Part shown: positions 9,362 through 19,849 of the stretch, piece by piece
How positions within the stretch are numbered: position 1 is the first letter of the stretch
Layout of the letters: each line of letters opens with the position of its first letter
Assembly (NCBI RefSeq): GCF_008831285.2
Contig: NC_045143.1
Coordinates: 22,878,302-22,942,301 of the forward strand
Direction of reading: 5' to 3'
Length of the DNA: 64,000 bases
Source of the DNA: Nymphaea colorata
Taxonomy: Eukaryota > Streptophyta > Magnoliopsida > Nymphaeales > Nymphaeaceae
Made by a program: the position numbers and the translations under genes
Notes under the pieces: generated by a model
What the model was told of the DNA's origin: nothing
The model's database searches: none
Seen by the model: the letters and a program-made list of their open reading frames with translations, nothing else

Positions 9362-11249
9362 GGAAGACGCCTATTTTGACTATCCCAATGCGCCGCGAGC
9401 GAAGCCGGCGCGGCTGGTTTAACGTCCGAACACTCTCTCGTGAACTGGATATTCGACCATCCCAATGCGCAGTGTTGGTGGGTCCCAACAGTAGGGTCCG
9501 ATCTGCCACTGGTGCCCAGATGTAGCGCTCTGTCAACAACCCTGCCGCTAGTTGATAGAATTGCCGTTTTTTTCGACTACTATAAGCTGTAGTGTTTCAT
9601 TTATCTCTCCCCCTTTAGTGGGGAAGAGTTTGCTCTAATCTCCTTTTTCATACGCATACAAGCTATTCAGAAGGAACTTGGAAAGATGATACAAGAATGG
9701 AACATAAAGGAATTTGGTCAACTATTTTTCTGCAATAACAATGTTAGATTTTGTCTCATTTACATTTTTTCCTCCAGCTCGCGTCTTTAGGGTTTTGTTA
9801 TTCTTAGTCCAATACTTTTGCTTATTTCACATCTTGGTTGCAATGGTAGAAACATTGACATTCACATGGGCTTCAACACAAAAGCACGAAGCAACGAAAA
9901 ATGTGATAATTTAACCAGGGAACAAGATGACAAAGTGGACAAAGTTAATTGTTGATGGATTACACAAAATGTGATACTCTATTGCACGATTCAATAGTTT
10001 CCTTACAACTTGCTTCAGTGAACTAAAAAAAGCAAGATACAAAGTTTTTATATAATTGAGGAGTATCTTCAACCTATTTAAGCTACCATCAAGGAGTTCT
10101 CTTTGTCCAAAAGAGCTAAGGCTGCACCAAATATATATTTTTTTAAAGGTATTTATAACTTTTCTTTTTATTATTTTATTGTCTCTTTTCTTGATAACAA
10201 GCTCATGAAAGTCTAGAGTCTCTGTAGAGTTAAGGATTCTCCTTGAAGCTTCGCGAGCATGACCAAGGCAAACATTTTTATCAATATCTCTTTTCCTTTC
10301 TCTTAAAACTTATCTTTTTATCATTTCAACTAGTTTTTTTTTATTTCTTTTAACTCATTTATATCTTTTTTGAACTTGTTTTTCCTCTCATTTTTACTTT
10401 TCTCTCTTTCATTTTAACCTCTTTTTCACTTATTTTTTACTCATTTTTTTAATTTTAATGTTTATTTATCTCATTCTTAATTTTCCTCTATCAGTTTAAC
10501 ATATATTTCTCTTCTTTTAATTTTTCATCTTTATTTATCTCTTTTTTATTCTTCTTTTCATTTCTCTTTCAGATACCCTCTCTTTTTTTTCTCTCTTTCA
10601 TCTTTATTTCTCTCTATGTATTTTCATTTCTTTTTTCTCTCTTTTAATTTTTATTTACCTATTTTTGCTCTCTTATCGTATATCTATCTTTTCATTTTTC
10701 TATCTAATTTTCTATTTTGATGGTTTGATTATATGTGAATGTGTATTATGATGTGAGGATTTGGAGTGAGTTGTTTTTATAATTTTATCATTTGAGGTTG
10801 GGGCATGACCAACCCCATAAACACCCAAACATGTTTAATGTACGTATTAATTTGCATTGAATATGTCATTTTCAATTTTTCAAACGGTAAATCCATCTAG
10901 CATATTTTTCTTAATCATTCATTTAACGGCCCACTTATATTTTCAATACAACATTGAGTGACTCACTATATGAAATCTTACCTATATCAATTTTCATCAA
11001 ATTTTTCATTTACCTTATTCAATAGATATATGTTATGACAAGAGTTGTTTTTTTTTATGCATATAAAGTTTATGTAATCATGCATAAACAGTCACTTATG
11101 GGACTGAAGAATGCTAACAAACACATCTCTAAAAAGCTTAAGACAGGATCAAGCCCTGATGATGTGATAACTGAATTAAGGTAAAGTTTTAAAACTTACT
11201 TAAAATTTAATTGGAACACTCCTACAAATTATAATATTTTATTGCTTAT
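9362..11249. other. Non-coding AT-rich region with a pyrimidine tract
   Basis: I see no gene or clear element here. The first part is presumably the MORF 5' flank. From about 10140 to 10700 the plus strand is a long, imperfect T/C-rich tract (ctctttt, tttcttt). The remainder is ordinary AT-rich spacer. Confidence 0.6.
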
Positions 11250-11470
11250 GGGTGCGTTTGATGCACAGGGAAGAATTTAACGTGGTAAATTTTTCTGAAA
11301 AATTTTTCTGAAAAAAAAAACAGGATGAAATTTAACCCTCTTCCTGTTTGAGGTCATGTTTGATGCACAGAAAGAATTTAACATATTAATTTTAACCTTG
11401 TTTGATGCACAAAGAAGAATTTAACCTGATAAATTTAACCTTGTTTGATGCACATGGTAAAAAAAATTAA
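11250..11470. repeat. Short direct repeats with a tttgatgcaca core
   Basis: The core tttgatgcaca followed by a/g-rich sequence and gaatttaac occurs near 11258, 11366 and 11408. A fourth, truncated copy lies near 11448. The first copy starts with gggtgcgtttgatgcac, a form often found at the ends of plant MITE-like elements. No matching end could be assigned with certainty. Confidence 0.5.
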
Positions 11471-11610
11471 AAGACTTTTTTAGAACTGCAAATAAAAAAA
11501 CCCAACCTTAATGGAGGAGCTATAAAACACATATCATATTACAAAAAATCATAAACCATGCAATAAAAGCCATGCATTTTAGAATGAACTTGTTTCAAGG
11601 GCTTGCTCAT

Positions 11611-11742
11611 CTATATCAGCCACAGAGAGCATTTTAGAACAGTACATCACGATAAAACCAATAACAAGGATCGCAGCTATATCAGACACATAGAGCATTT
11701 TAGAACGGTACATCAGGATAAAACCAATAACAAGGATCGCAG
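11611..11742. repeat. 66-bp tandem duplication
   Basis: Two units of 66 bp (starting at 11611 and 11677, each ctatatcag...agagcattttagaac...) differ at only a few positions. Because 66 is a multiple of three, an open frame of 73 codons crosses both copies. No protein is recognised. Confidence 0.8.
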
Positions 11743-11867
11743 CTTGGAAATCTTACATATTTCATCAATATGGAACAACTCAATCCATAAGTACGTCACT
11801 CCCATTGATTCAATAGTACAATAACAATTGCAGTGGAATGTACACAAACCAAATGACAACAAAATAA

Positions 11868-12740
11868 AATCTTCCACTAGTAGAAGTAGTGAAGACTCCA
11901 ATTCCTCTTTTAATTTCCTTCTTTGTAGAAAACCCATGTCTGATAATCCTGCATACACTACATTTTTCAGATATGCAGAGGTTGGACAAGCCGTTCATGC
12001 TTAACGAGCATGTGACAGTGGTGCCATAAAATCTCAACAATTCATTGCCATCAGCAAGGCAACGTGGATGTTTCTTTGGCAACTTGATGGCTTTTATCTT
12101 CACCATTTCTCTGTATTCTTCGAAACGAGCAAGTGTCTTTTGCATGTTATGAACTTTTAAAACCCTTTCTATTCTACCACAGTGGCTCTCCGACTTCAAC
12201 CAGCTTGTCCTGCAGATAATCTCCACAATCTTTCTAGATGAATCACCTTCAACCAGCTCAGTAACTGCAAAAAAGATGACATCAGATATCACTAATTCCA
12301 GAAGAAACATCTCTTCAAACGAAGTTCGTCTAACAAAAGGTTGTCCTGTAAAGAAGGCTATGAATACGGCAGTCTGAAGAAACTTTGTTATCAGATGAAT
12401 GCAGACCATTAATAATCGCATTCGAACGAGCCATAACCTCCATGACAGAAAAGAGGTCTAATGACTCCAAATCTTGAAGTAGGTGAGATGAACATAAATG
12501 CATGTATCGTCATTCATTGTTTTCCAGCACATCATTAAGCTTTTAATACAAGTTAAAGGTAGTGCCCAATTTTCACAGGGTGTCTATGCTCAGCCACAGA
12601 CACCCTCATGAATCAGAACAGAGAGCAAAAGGAAAAAAAAAACCTTCATCCACTGTATTAGAAGACGCGATCTAGAGCCTCCCACTTTCCAAACTGTTCT
12701 CCGCATTTGTGGCAAGTCACATTGAGCTTCAGAACTGCGT
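11868..12740 (-). pseudogene. Relic of a plant C2H2 zinc-finger protein gene (At1g75710/At4g27240-like)
   Basis: A minus-strand exon from 12264 begins after a good acceptor (ttttttgcag). It reads TELVEGDSSRKIVEIICRTS, GRIERVLKVHN, LARFEEYREMVKIKA, PRCLADGNELLRFYG, CSVCRIIRHGFSTK and GVFTTSTSGR. These blocks are typical of plant C2H2 proteins with this conserved C-terminal region. Upstream, 12713-12660 reads CHKCGEQFGKWEALD, the matching finger, but then hits a stop where the AHHLSKH part is expected. The downstream side breaks off after TSGR and runs into unrelated sequence. Both ends are damaged, so this is a fragment. Confidence 0.75.
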
Positions 12741-13131
12741 GAGAACCTTCGGCTGGACACCGGAAGACCGCTCCCGCTAAAGATAGCAGCAGAGAGAGCA
12801 GAACGACCGTGCTTGGACTGATCTCTTTGTGGGATATGGAAGCCAGGGGACTTTCTTGGAGGCGTTGCAGCGACGGTGATTAAGGCACTGATTTGGGAGA
12901 AGACGAGGGCATCAGAGAGCAAGAGAGAAAGGGGGAAAGATCACCGGCAGAGGAGCGGAACGGCGGCGGCGGAGCGGCGACGGTGGGAGCGGCCAAAGAC
13001 AGTGAGCAAGAGGAGCTGCGGGCGTTCGCTGCGGGCAGAGAGAGGAAATGAGGGGGAAAGTCGAGCGGGGGAGGGGAAGAGTCTCGAGCGCCGGGAGATC
13101 CATCGACCGGGTCACGAGCACGGGGGATTCA

Positions 13132-13159
13132 TCGAGCGGGTGGAATTCCACCCGCTCGA
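13132..13159. repeat. 28-bp perfect palindrome, copy 1
   Basis: The stretch is a gapless inverted repeat centred on GAATTC, with arms tcgagcgggtggaa and its complement. It can be read base for base. It lies in the GC-rich half of the duplicated unit. Confidence 0.9.
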
Positions 13160-13742
13160 AAATTTCACTCGCTCGTACTGTTTTTTCCGAAAAATCGGAA
13201 TTTACCCGGGAATTAAACGCCCTCTTAAGTATCCGACCTTCACTCTTTTCATATATTACTTTTATAAAAGTATTTGTAACATTGCAAAATCTCACTCTTT
13301 CGCCCTATGATATGATGAACAAGAACTATGGTCATTGTTCATCTATTTTGTTATCTTATTTTTCAAACAAAACTTGGAAAATTTGCTTTTACAAAACATG
13401 ACAATTAAAGCCATATTTTGTAAAATAAGTAATTTACAAGTATGTTTCTAATCATATTTCCTCAAACAAGTTGAACACTTTAATTTTCAAAACTATCTTC
13501 GAATATAAGTTATATTTTATTTGAGTTCTAGTGACAATATTTGAAGAACTCAAATGATCTTACAAGTGTCTCTTTTAAACAATTTGTTTTATAACATTTC
13601 AAATATCGGAATGTGCAAAGCAAGAGTTGCGGGCGTTCGCTGCGGGCAGAGAGAGGAAATGAGGGGGAAAGTCGAGCGGGGGAGGGGAAGAGTCTCGAGC
13701 GCGGGGAGATCCATCGACCGGGTCACGAGTGCGGGGGATTCA

Positions 13743-13770
13743 TCGAGCGGGTGGAATTCCACCCGCTCGA
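13743..13770. repeat. 28-bp perfect palindrome, copy 2
   Basis: This is identical to the palindrome at 13132-13159, carried in the second tandem copy, and is followed here by the extra sequence of that copy. Confidence 0.9.
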
Positions 13771-14268
13771 AAGTCACCTCGTTTGACACATGTTTAGGTC
13801 GGGCGGGTAAAATTTCACTTGCCCGTACGGTTTTTTCCGAAAAATCGGAATTTACCCGGGAATCAAACGCCCCCTTAAGTATCAGACCTTCACTCTTTCC
13901 ACATATTACTTTTATATTTGTAACATTGCAAAATCTCACTCTTTGGCCCTATGATGAACAAGAACTATGGTCATTGTCCATCTATTTTGTTATCTTATTT
14001 TTCAAACAAAACTTGGAAAATTTGCTTTTACAAAACATGACAATTAAAGCCATATTTTGTAAAATAAGTAATTTACAAGTATGTTTCTAATCATATTTCC
14101 TCAAACAAGTTGAACACTTTAATTTTCAAAACTATCTTCGAATATAAGTTATATTTTATTTGAGTTCTAGTGACAATATTTGAAGAACTCAAATGATCTT
14201 ACAAGTGTCTCTTTTAAACAATTTGTTTTATAACATTTCAAATATCGGAATGTGCAAAGCAAGAGGTT

Positions 14269-15224
14269 AGTTCTTGGTCAGATTACCCCCAACTAAAGCG
14301 TTTGAAATGACCGAACCTCGACGAGTCGCTTTCTCTTTCATTTCAAAATAAAACATCTTTTTTATGAAACACTTTGATTACCAAAATAAATTTTGGGGAT
14401 GCAAACAAACATGTGGCAGGCTAGTGTCCTCCTCATGCTAACATAATGATCTCCATGTGGACGTGTGGACCTGTTGGCTGTGCCAAGGCATGTGCTCTGG
14501 TGACGTAGAGTGTGCTCAAGTGGGTTAGGTTTGCAGAGTCTATTGTTGTGCCTAAGTGCTTGGTTTGCTCTATATGTTGCTGAGTCAAGAATTGGGGTGT
14601 GCTCAGCTCAAGGTGGCTAGAGCTGGGTGCACCTGCTCATGTTTGGCTCGAGCTCCATGGTTAAAGCAATCTGAACCAAAATGGTGTAGTGCATGGTGTC
14701 GCTGTCCTCTTGCAGTGGGTCATGCAGTGGGTCAGTGTGCTGCTCCATAGGATGCAGGCTGAGGATCTGTAAGGGCGTGGCCCCTTATTGAGGTCCACCT
14801 CACATAAGCTAAGCTCAAGGGGGGTAGCAGGTCAGATGAGATAAGATGGCCAAGGATCAAGAAGGGCTTGGGCCCTCATAGCTTTCCACATTAACCTCAT
14901 TTGATGGGGTCATTTGATGGGCTGGTTGAGGCAATTTGGGCTCTTCACCTGCTCATGCCGCTGCTCATATGGTGTGGCCGAGCCAAAGGGTAAGTAGACT
15001 AATGCGGTACAAGTTGGCGCCTTCCGCTATTTTTATAATTCTTGGAAAATAACGTGGCAAGGAAATGAACGGCAGATTGGGGTATTTTGGGATTTTTTTT
15101 TTGAAAAAAAACCAAGGGTAATTTAAAAAAACTTTGAAAATGTTTGAATGATAATAAAGGGTAATCCGTATAATCTTCTTGTGCAAATAAAAAAATGTAG
15201 TGTTGATTTGGATAAGGAGTGGAT
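14269..15224. other. Spacer without recognisable gene
   Basis: This mixed-composition DNA contains repeated gctc/ggtc words around 14460-14960. It gives only short frames without known motifs. Confidence 0.5.
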
Positions 15225-17335
15225 CTGAATATTGAGATCTAATGGATATTTGGATCCGAAACAGATAATGAGAAACTTGATGGATCCGAAAATGATAATT
15301 TGGATCAAAATCCAAAAGTGATATGCTGGATCCAAATGGATCTAAAAGTGATATTTTGTACTGAAAGTAGGTGTTCGGATCAAGATACATCCAAAAAATG
15401 ATTTGGATCCGAAACTATAAGTCTGGATGAGAATGTATCCGAAAGTGAAAATATTGAGTTGAATGGATCCGAAAGTGATAGTTTTGGATCCTGATTGATC
15501 CAAAAGTGACAGTTTGAATCAAGATGTATAAGAAAGTAATGATTTGGATATAGATAGATCCAAAGTTGAAAGTTTGGATCCAAATGGACCTGAATGTGAC
15601 AGTTTGGATCTCCACGGATCCGAAAATAGTGGTTTGGATGTGAAAGTTGTAGTTTGGATCCGTAATGTTTCCATGAAAGTTTGGATACTGATGGATCTGA
15701 CAATGAAAGTTTGGACCAAGATGGATCCGAAAGAGTAGGTTTGGATCTTGATGGATCCAAAAGTAATACTTTGGACAATAATGGATTCGAAATTGATATT
15801 TTGAATCTTGATGGATCCGAAAGAGAAGGTCTGGATCTTAATGGATCAAAAATGAACGTTTGGATGCAAATGCATCCGAAAGTGTAAGTTTGGATCTTGA
15901 TGGATCCAAAACAGAATGATTTGGATATAGATAGATCCAAAGTTGAAAGTTTGGATCCAAATGGACTGAATGTGACAGTTTGGATCTTCACGGATCCGAA
16001 AATAGTGGGTTGGATGTGAAAGTTGTAGTTTGGACCGTAATGTTTCCATGAAAGTTTGGATACTGACGGATCTGACAATGAAAGTTTGGACCAAGATGGA
16101 TCCGAAAGAGTAAGTTCGGATCTTGATGGATCCAAAAGTAATACTTTGGACCATAATGGATTCGAAATTGATATTTTGAATCTTGATGGATCCAAAAGAG
16201 AAAGTCTGGATCTTAATGGATCTAAAGTGAACGTTTGGATGCAAATGGATCCGAAAGTGTAAGTTTGGATCTTGATGGATCCAAAACAGTATGTTTGTAA
16301 CTAGATTAATCTGAAACTGATAGTTTGGATCCAGATGATTCAGAAAGTAATGGTTTAGATTCAAAAATTATAGTTTAGATCCAAATTGGATTCGAAAGTA
16401 GAAGTTTGGCTTTGAAATGAAGTGTTTTGATCCAAATAGATCTGAAAATCAATTTTGGATCTTGATTGATCCCAAAGTAATAGTTTGGATCCTGATGTTT
16501 CCGAAATTGTTAGTTTGGATCCTAATGGATCTTGATGGATCTATAAGAGAAAGTTTGGACCCAAACGGATCCGAAGCTGTATGTTTGGATCTTGATGGAT
16601 CCAACACAACAAGCTTGTACCTAGAAGAATCCAAAAGTGATAGTTTGGTTCCTAATGGCTCCAAAGGTGATAGTTTGTATCCTGATGACTCAAAAAGTAA
16701 TGGTTTGGAACCAAAATGGATCTGAAAGTGAAATTTTGGATTCTTAGAGATCCAAAATTGAAAGTTTGGACGCAAATGGATCCGAAAGTGAAAGTTTGGA
16801 TTTTGATGGATTTGAAAGTGTTAGTTTGGATCTTGATGGATCCAAAAATAAAAGTTTGAATCTTGATAGATTTGAAAGTGATAGTTTGGATCCTAATAGA
16901 TGCGAAAGTGATGTGAAGGTTTGGACCCAGACGTCCAAGTTTGGACATTTATGGATCCAAAAGTGTAGGTTTGGGCCTAGATGGATCAGAAAGTGTATGT
17001 TCCGATCCTCATGGATCCAAAAGTGATAGTTTGGATCCTGATGGATCCAAAAGTAACGGTCAAGATCCAAAAGTAAAAGTTTGGATCCTTGTAGGTTTGA
17101 AAGGAATAGTTTGGATCCAAATGGATCCAAAAGTGAACGATTGTATCCTAGTGGATCCAAAAGTCAACATTTGCCCTAAATGGATCTGAAAGTGTAAGTT
17201 TGGATCCTAATGGATCCAAAAGTTACAATTTATATGTAAAATAGATCTGAAAGTTTGATTTGGATCTGAATGAGATCAAGAAGATACATTGGTATCTAAA
17301 ATCGATTCAAAAGTAAGATTTAGGCCTTATTTTGG
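15225..17335. repeat. Minisatellite of about 70 degenerate 30-bp units rich in GGATCC
   Basis: About 2.1 kb consists of a 30-bp unit of the form tttggatcNNNatggatcc followed by aaaagtgaNag. Variants such as gatccgaaagtg and gatctgaaagtg are common. Each unit contains up to two ggatcc-like sites. A higher-order duplication of about 377 bp is visible: 15541-15915 recurs at 15918-16285 with small changes. Because 30 is divisible by three, long repetitive open frames appear on both strands (up to 271 codons), with periods of ten residues such as DGSKSNTLDH and DPSRSKLTLS. I see no sign of a real protein. Confidence 0.92.
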
Positions 17336-17394
17336 ATTTGACGTGAATCTACAGTTTGGACTTTGGTTCAAAATCGACGACCGTCAAACTGTTG

Positions 17395-17950
17395 GCCGAC
17401 AGGGCACAGACTGGCCAAAGGTGGCATGACCCTAACCTTGCCGGTAAGGAACAACACGGACCGACGGGCCATGGCCAGCATGAATCATGCACGCACAGCT
17501 CGACCATGCACTGGCCGGCAATGCCTGGCCAAGTTGACATAGTTGGGTCAATTGAAGCACGACCAGACCCTAGCCGACATGATAGGCCCTAACCCTAGCC
17601 AACACAGAATGTTCATGGGCTGCACGACAAGTCTCGACCCTGACCTGTCGGCAAGGCACGACAAGGTGATGGCTAGGACCACTTGGGCTTGGCCAACACA
17701 GCCCGACCTTGGCAGGCCCGACATTGCTCGGCTGTGGTAGGATCAGCCTGGTCCAACCCCGCCCGACCGTGGCACGAGCCCATCCATGGCAGTCATGGCA
17801 CTGCCTCGCACAACCCTGGTCACCATAGGCAAGCCATGGCCGACACGTCATGGTTTGGCAAGGCATACCCCTGGCCGGCAAGGCAGGGCCCAATCCTCAC
17901 CAAGCAGGCATGGTAGGGCAAGGTCCTCGTTGGAAAGGCATAGTTTGATC
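17395..17950. repeat. GC-rich degenerate tract of ggcc/gacc/catggc words
   Basis: This contrasts sharply with the AT-rich surroundings. It is dominated by imperfect repeats such as ggccggcaaggca, catggc and acgacc. A similar composition returns at 18590-18690 (ccctagtaggcacggcctgg). No coding domain is recognised, and it may be part of an unclassified repeat family. Confidence 0.5.
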
Positions 17951-19236
17951 GATCTAGGTCCCAATCTACTCAGTCAATGCAAGATCCAGTCAGTCGGAAG
18001 ATCTTTAAATCCTATTTTTCAAAACCCCAGACCTAGCATCAATTGTCTGATAGTTCCACCAAAACCAACGACATCATACCAACATGAGCCTATTTTCGTT
18101 GAAAAGTAGATGAAATTAGCATTCCAACGATACATTACACGCCTCAAATGGATCCTTGACAAGGGAGCTATTGTTGATTTATCTAACAACCATTCTATTT
18201 TGCTGACTACCAGATTGAGGAGTCCATTTGTCAGATTTTGATGTACCTATACTCGAGGGAAAGCTCTTGGAATTATTATTACCAAGGAGCTACAATGTTT
18301 TGAATCAAGCTGACTATGCATTAGACAAAATCATTTTTAGTGCATGCCACCTATTAGACACACCTTCGACTTCTTCCAAGTGTTATATCTCCCTATCACG
18401 TGCTCAGATCAAACGAAAGTTGGGCTGCCAACTTTTGATCAAAGGATCTTCAAGCAGGCAAAAGCATGGCCATGCAAAGTTGTTGTTCACCTTGCCCTTC
18501 CTGCCGCCAACTAGAGCTGCAAAGCAGCCCCACCGCATCTGGCCGAGTGTCACACTGGGGTCCTACAAGTGGGCCTACATGACGCTCACATCACACTGGG
18601 GCATGGCAGGCACTGCCATGCCCTAGTAGGCACGGCCTGGTGGTAGCCTAACTGGCCGGCTAGGCCCTGCCAGAGAAGGCCGTGGCAAAAATTGGCTGGT
18701 GTGGCTGGTTGTTTCTTTTCTCATCTCTCGTCAACAATCTACTAAGATCAAATCTTGGATTCCTTTTCATAGCTTTTGTTGTATGCTGTTTACAACATTG
18801 AATTTGACTTTTGACTTGTTAAAGATGATATTTGCCTTTGGCTGGTGTGTCTCTTGGGGGTTCAGGGTTGTAGGACATATTAATAAAAAATGGTCCTCAT
18901 GAGTTGTAAGAGACTTATGCCAATGTGAAGATACCTTTTCCAATGATTTTTTTGTTAATTGCCTCATGTACTCATAGGATTTGTCATTTATTGACATCAA
19001 ATCAACAACGTCTATAAGCAATTAGCACAAAATATGGCAATAAATGCTTATTCAATGCTTAGCGTGTTCATTTTAAGGAACCATAAAACTTATACTCAAC
19101 ATTTATAGCTTATGAAATTTCATCTATCTTCACACAATAGGATCCTTGGATTTAAACATATGCATTTGGACTGAGAAACATTTCAGCTCTCACAACACAT
19201 TGCTTGTTATATTTCATCAAACACTTTATTTAATGA
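17951..19236. other. Spacer without recognisable gene
   Basis: An open frame of 132 codons at 18228-18626 (plus) matches nothing I know. The last 500 bp before the Gypsy LTR is AT-rich spacer. Confidence 0.45.
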
Positions 19237-19241
19237 CACAT

Positions 19242-19627
19242 TGTTTCCCTGTGTCAATAGTTTGTACAGTCCTTTGCTTTGTTATGTACTTCTTTTGTTT
19301 ATGTTGAGTTTTGGTTTATGCTTAAGTGTTCCCCTGCGACGGAGCACCCTCCAATCCGGTCCCAAGTGTATGTAATGGGATTTCTTGTTTTGGGCGGTCG
19401 GCAGGAATCTTGTAAGTGGCTTCGGGTAACCCTATGTAAGCAAGTTGAGATTATTTTCTTTTTTTACCTCCTTCGAGATGTACAAAGTTTCCATGAGAAA
19501 TACATTGTGAGTTTTCTTTATACACTTTATTTTTCAAATGATCTTTCTGCCCCCTTTTGATGGTTTTTAGGCTGACGGCATAAGGTGTTTGTCGTGTTGC
19601 ACGAACTGAAGTTGTCAGCCCGTGACA
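19242..19627 (+). repeat. 5' LTR of the old Gypsy chromovirus
   Basis: It is collinear with the 3' LTR, for example ctttgctttgttatgtact, gtaagtggcttcgg and cctcc/ctcgagatgtacaa-type blocks. It has TG...CA ends and is followed by the primer-binding site. Confidence 0.88.
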
Positions 19628-19849
19628 ATTGGTATGAGAGCCTCGTTCATGGCAAGGTGAGAAGAGGTGAATTGAGTCAGTGTAGAGGTAGCCGACGGTT
19701 AGCTGCAATTCTTGGCAGCATGGAGGGAGATCAAACAGGTTCATCGGCTGAAGGTGGACCTCAGACGCATCTATAAAGAAAGTAGGGAGCTGGTGCTGCG
19801 ATGTCAAGCACACAAGTGGAAGTTCGATTAGTTGCAGTCAAGCAAGTCC

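Larger units (their letters stand above)
13017..14268. repeat. Tandem duplication, 611-bp period
   Basis: Two head-to-tail copies start at 13017 and 13628 (tgcgggcgttcgctgcggg). They run through a GC-rich part and then an AT-rich part to the shared end gtgcaaagcaagag. The second copy has about 38 extra bases near 13772-13812, and a few smaller differences. The sequence gcaagag occurs at the left edge, the junction and the right edge, consistent with duplication between short repeats. Confidence 0.9.

Noticed and set aside
15380-17189. Long repetitive open frames on both strands, with Asp-Pro-Ser or Asp-Gly-Ser periods, as a repeat protein
   Set aside because: They follow from a 30-bp tandem repeat whose length is a multiple of three. 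Frames on both strands are equally open and drift without conserved residues.
18228-18626. 132-codon plus-strand frame as a gene
   Set aside because: No known domain. It ends in the GC-rich degenerate tract and is probably a chance frame.
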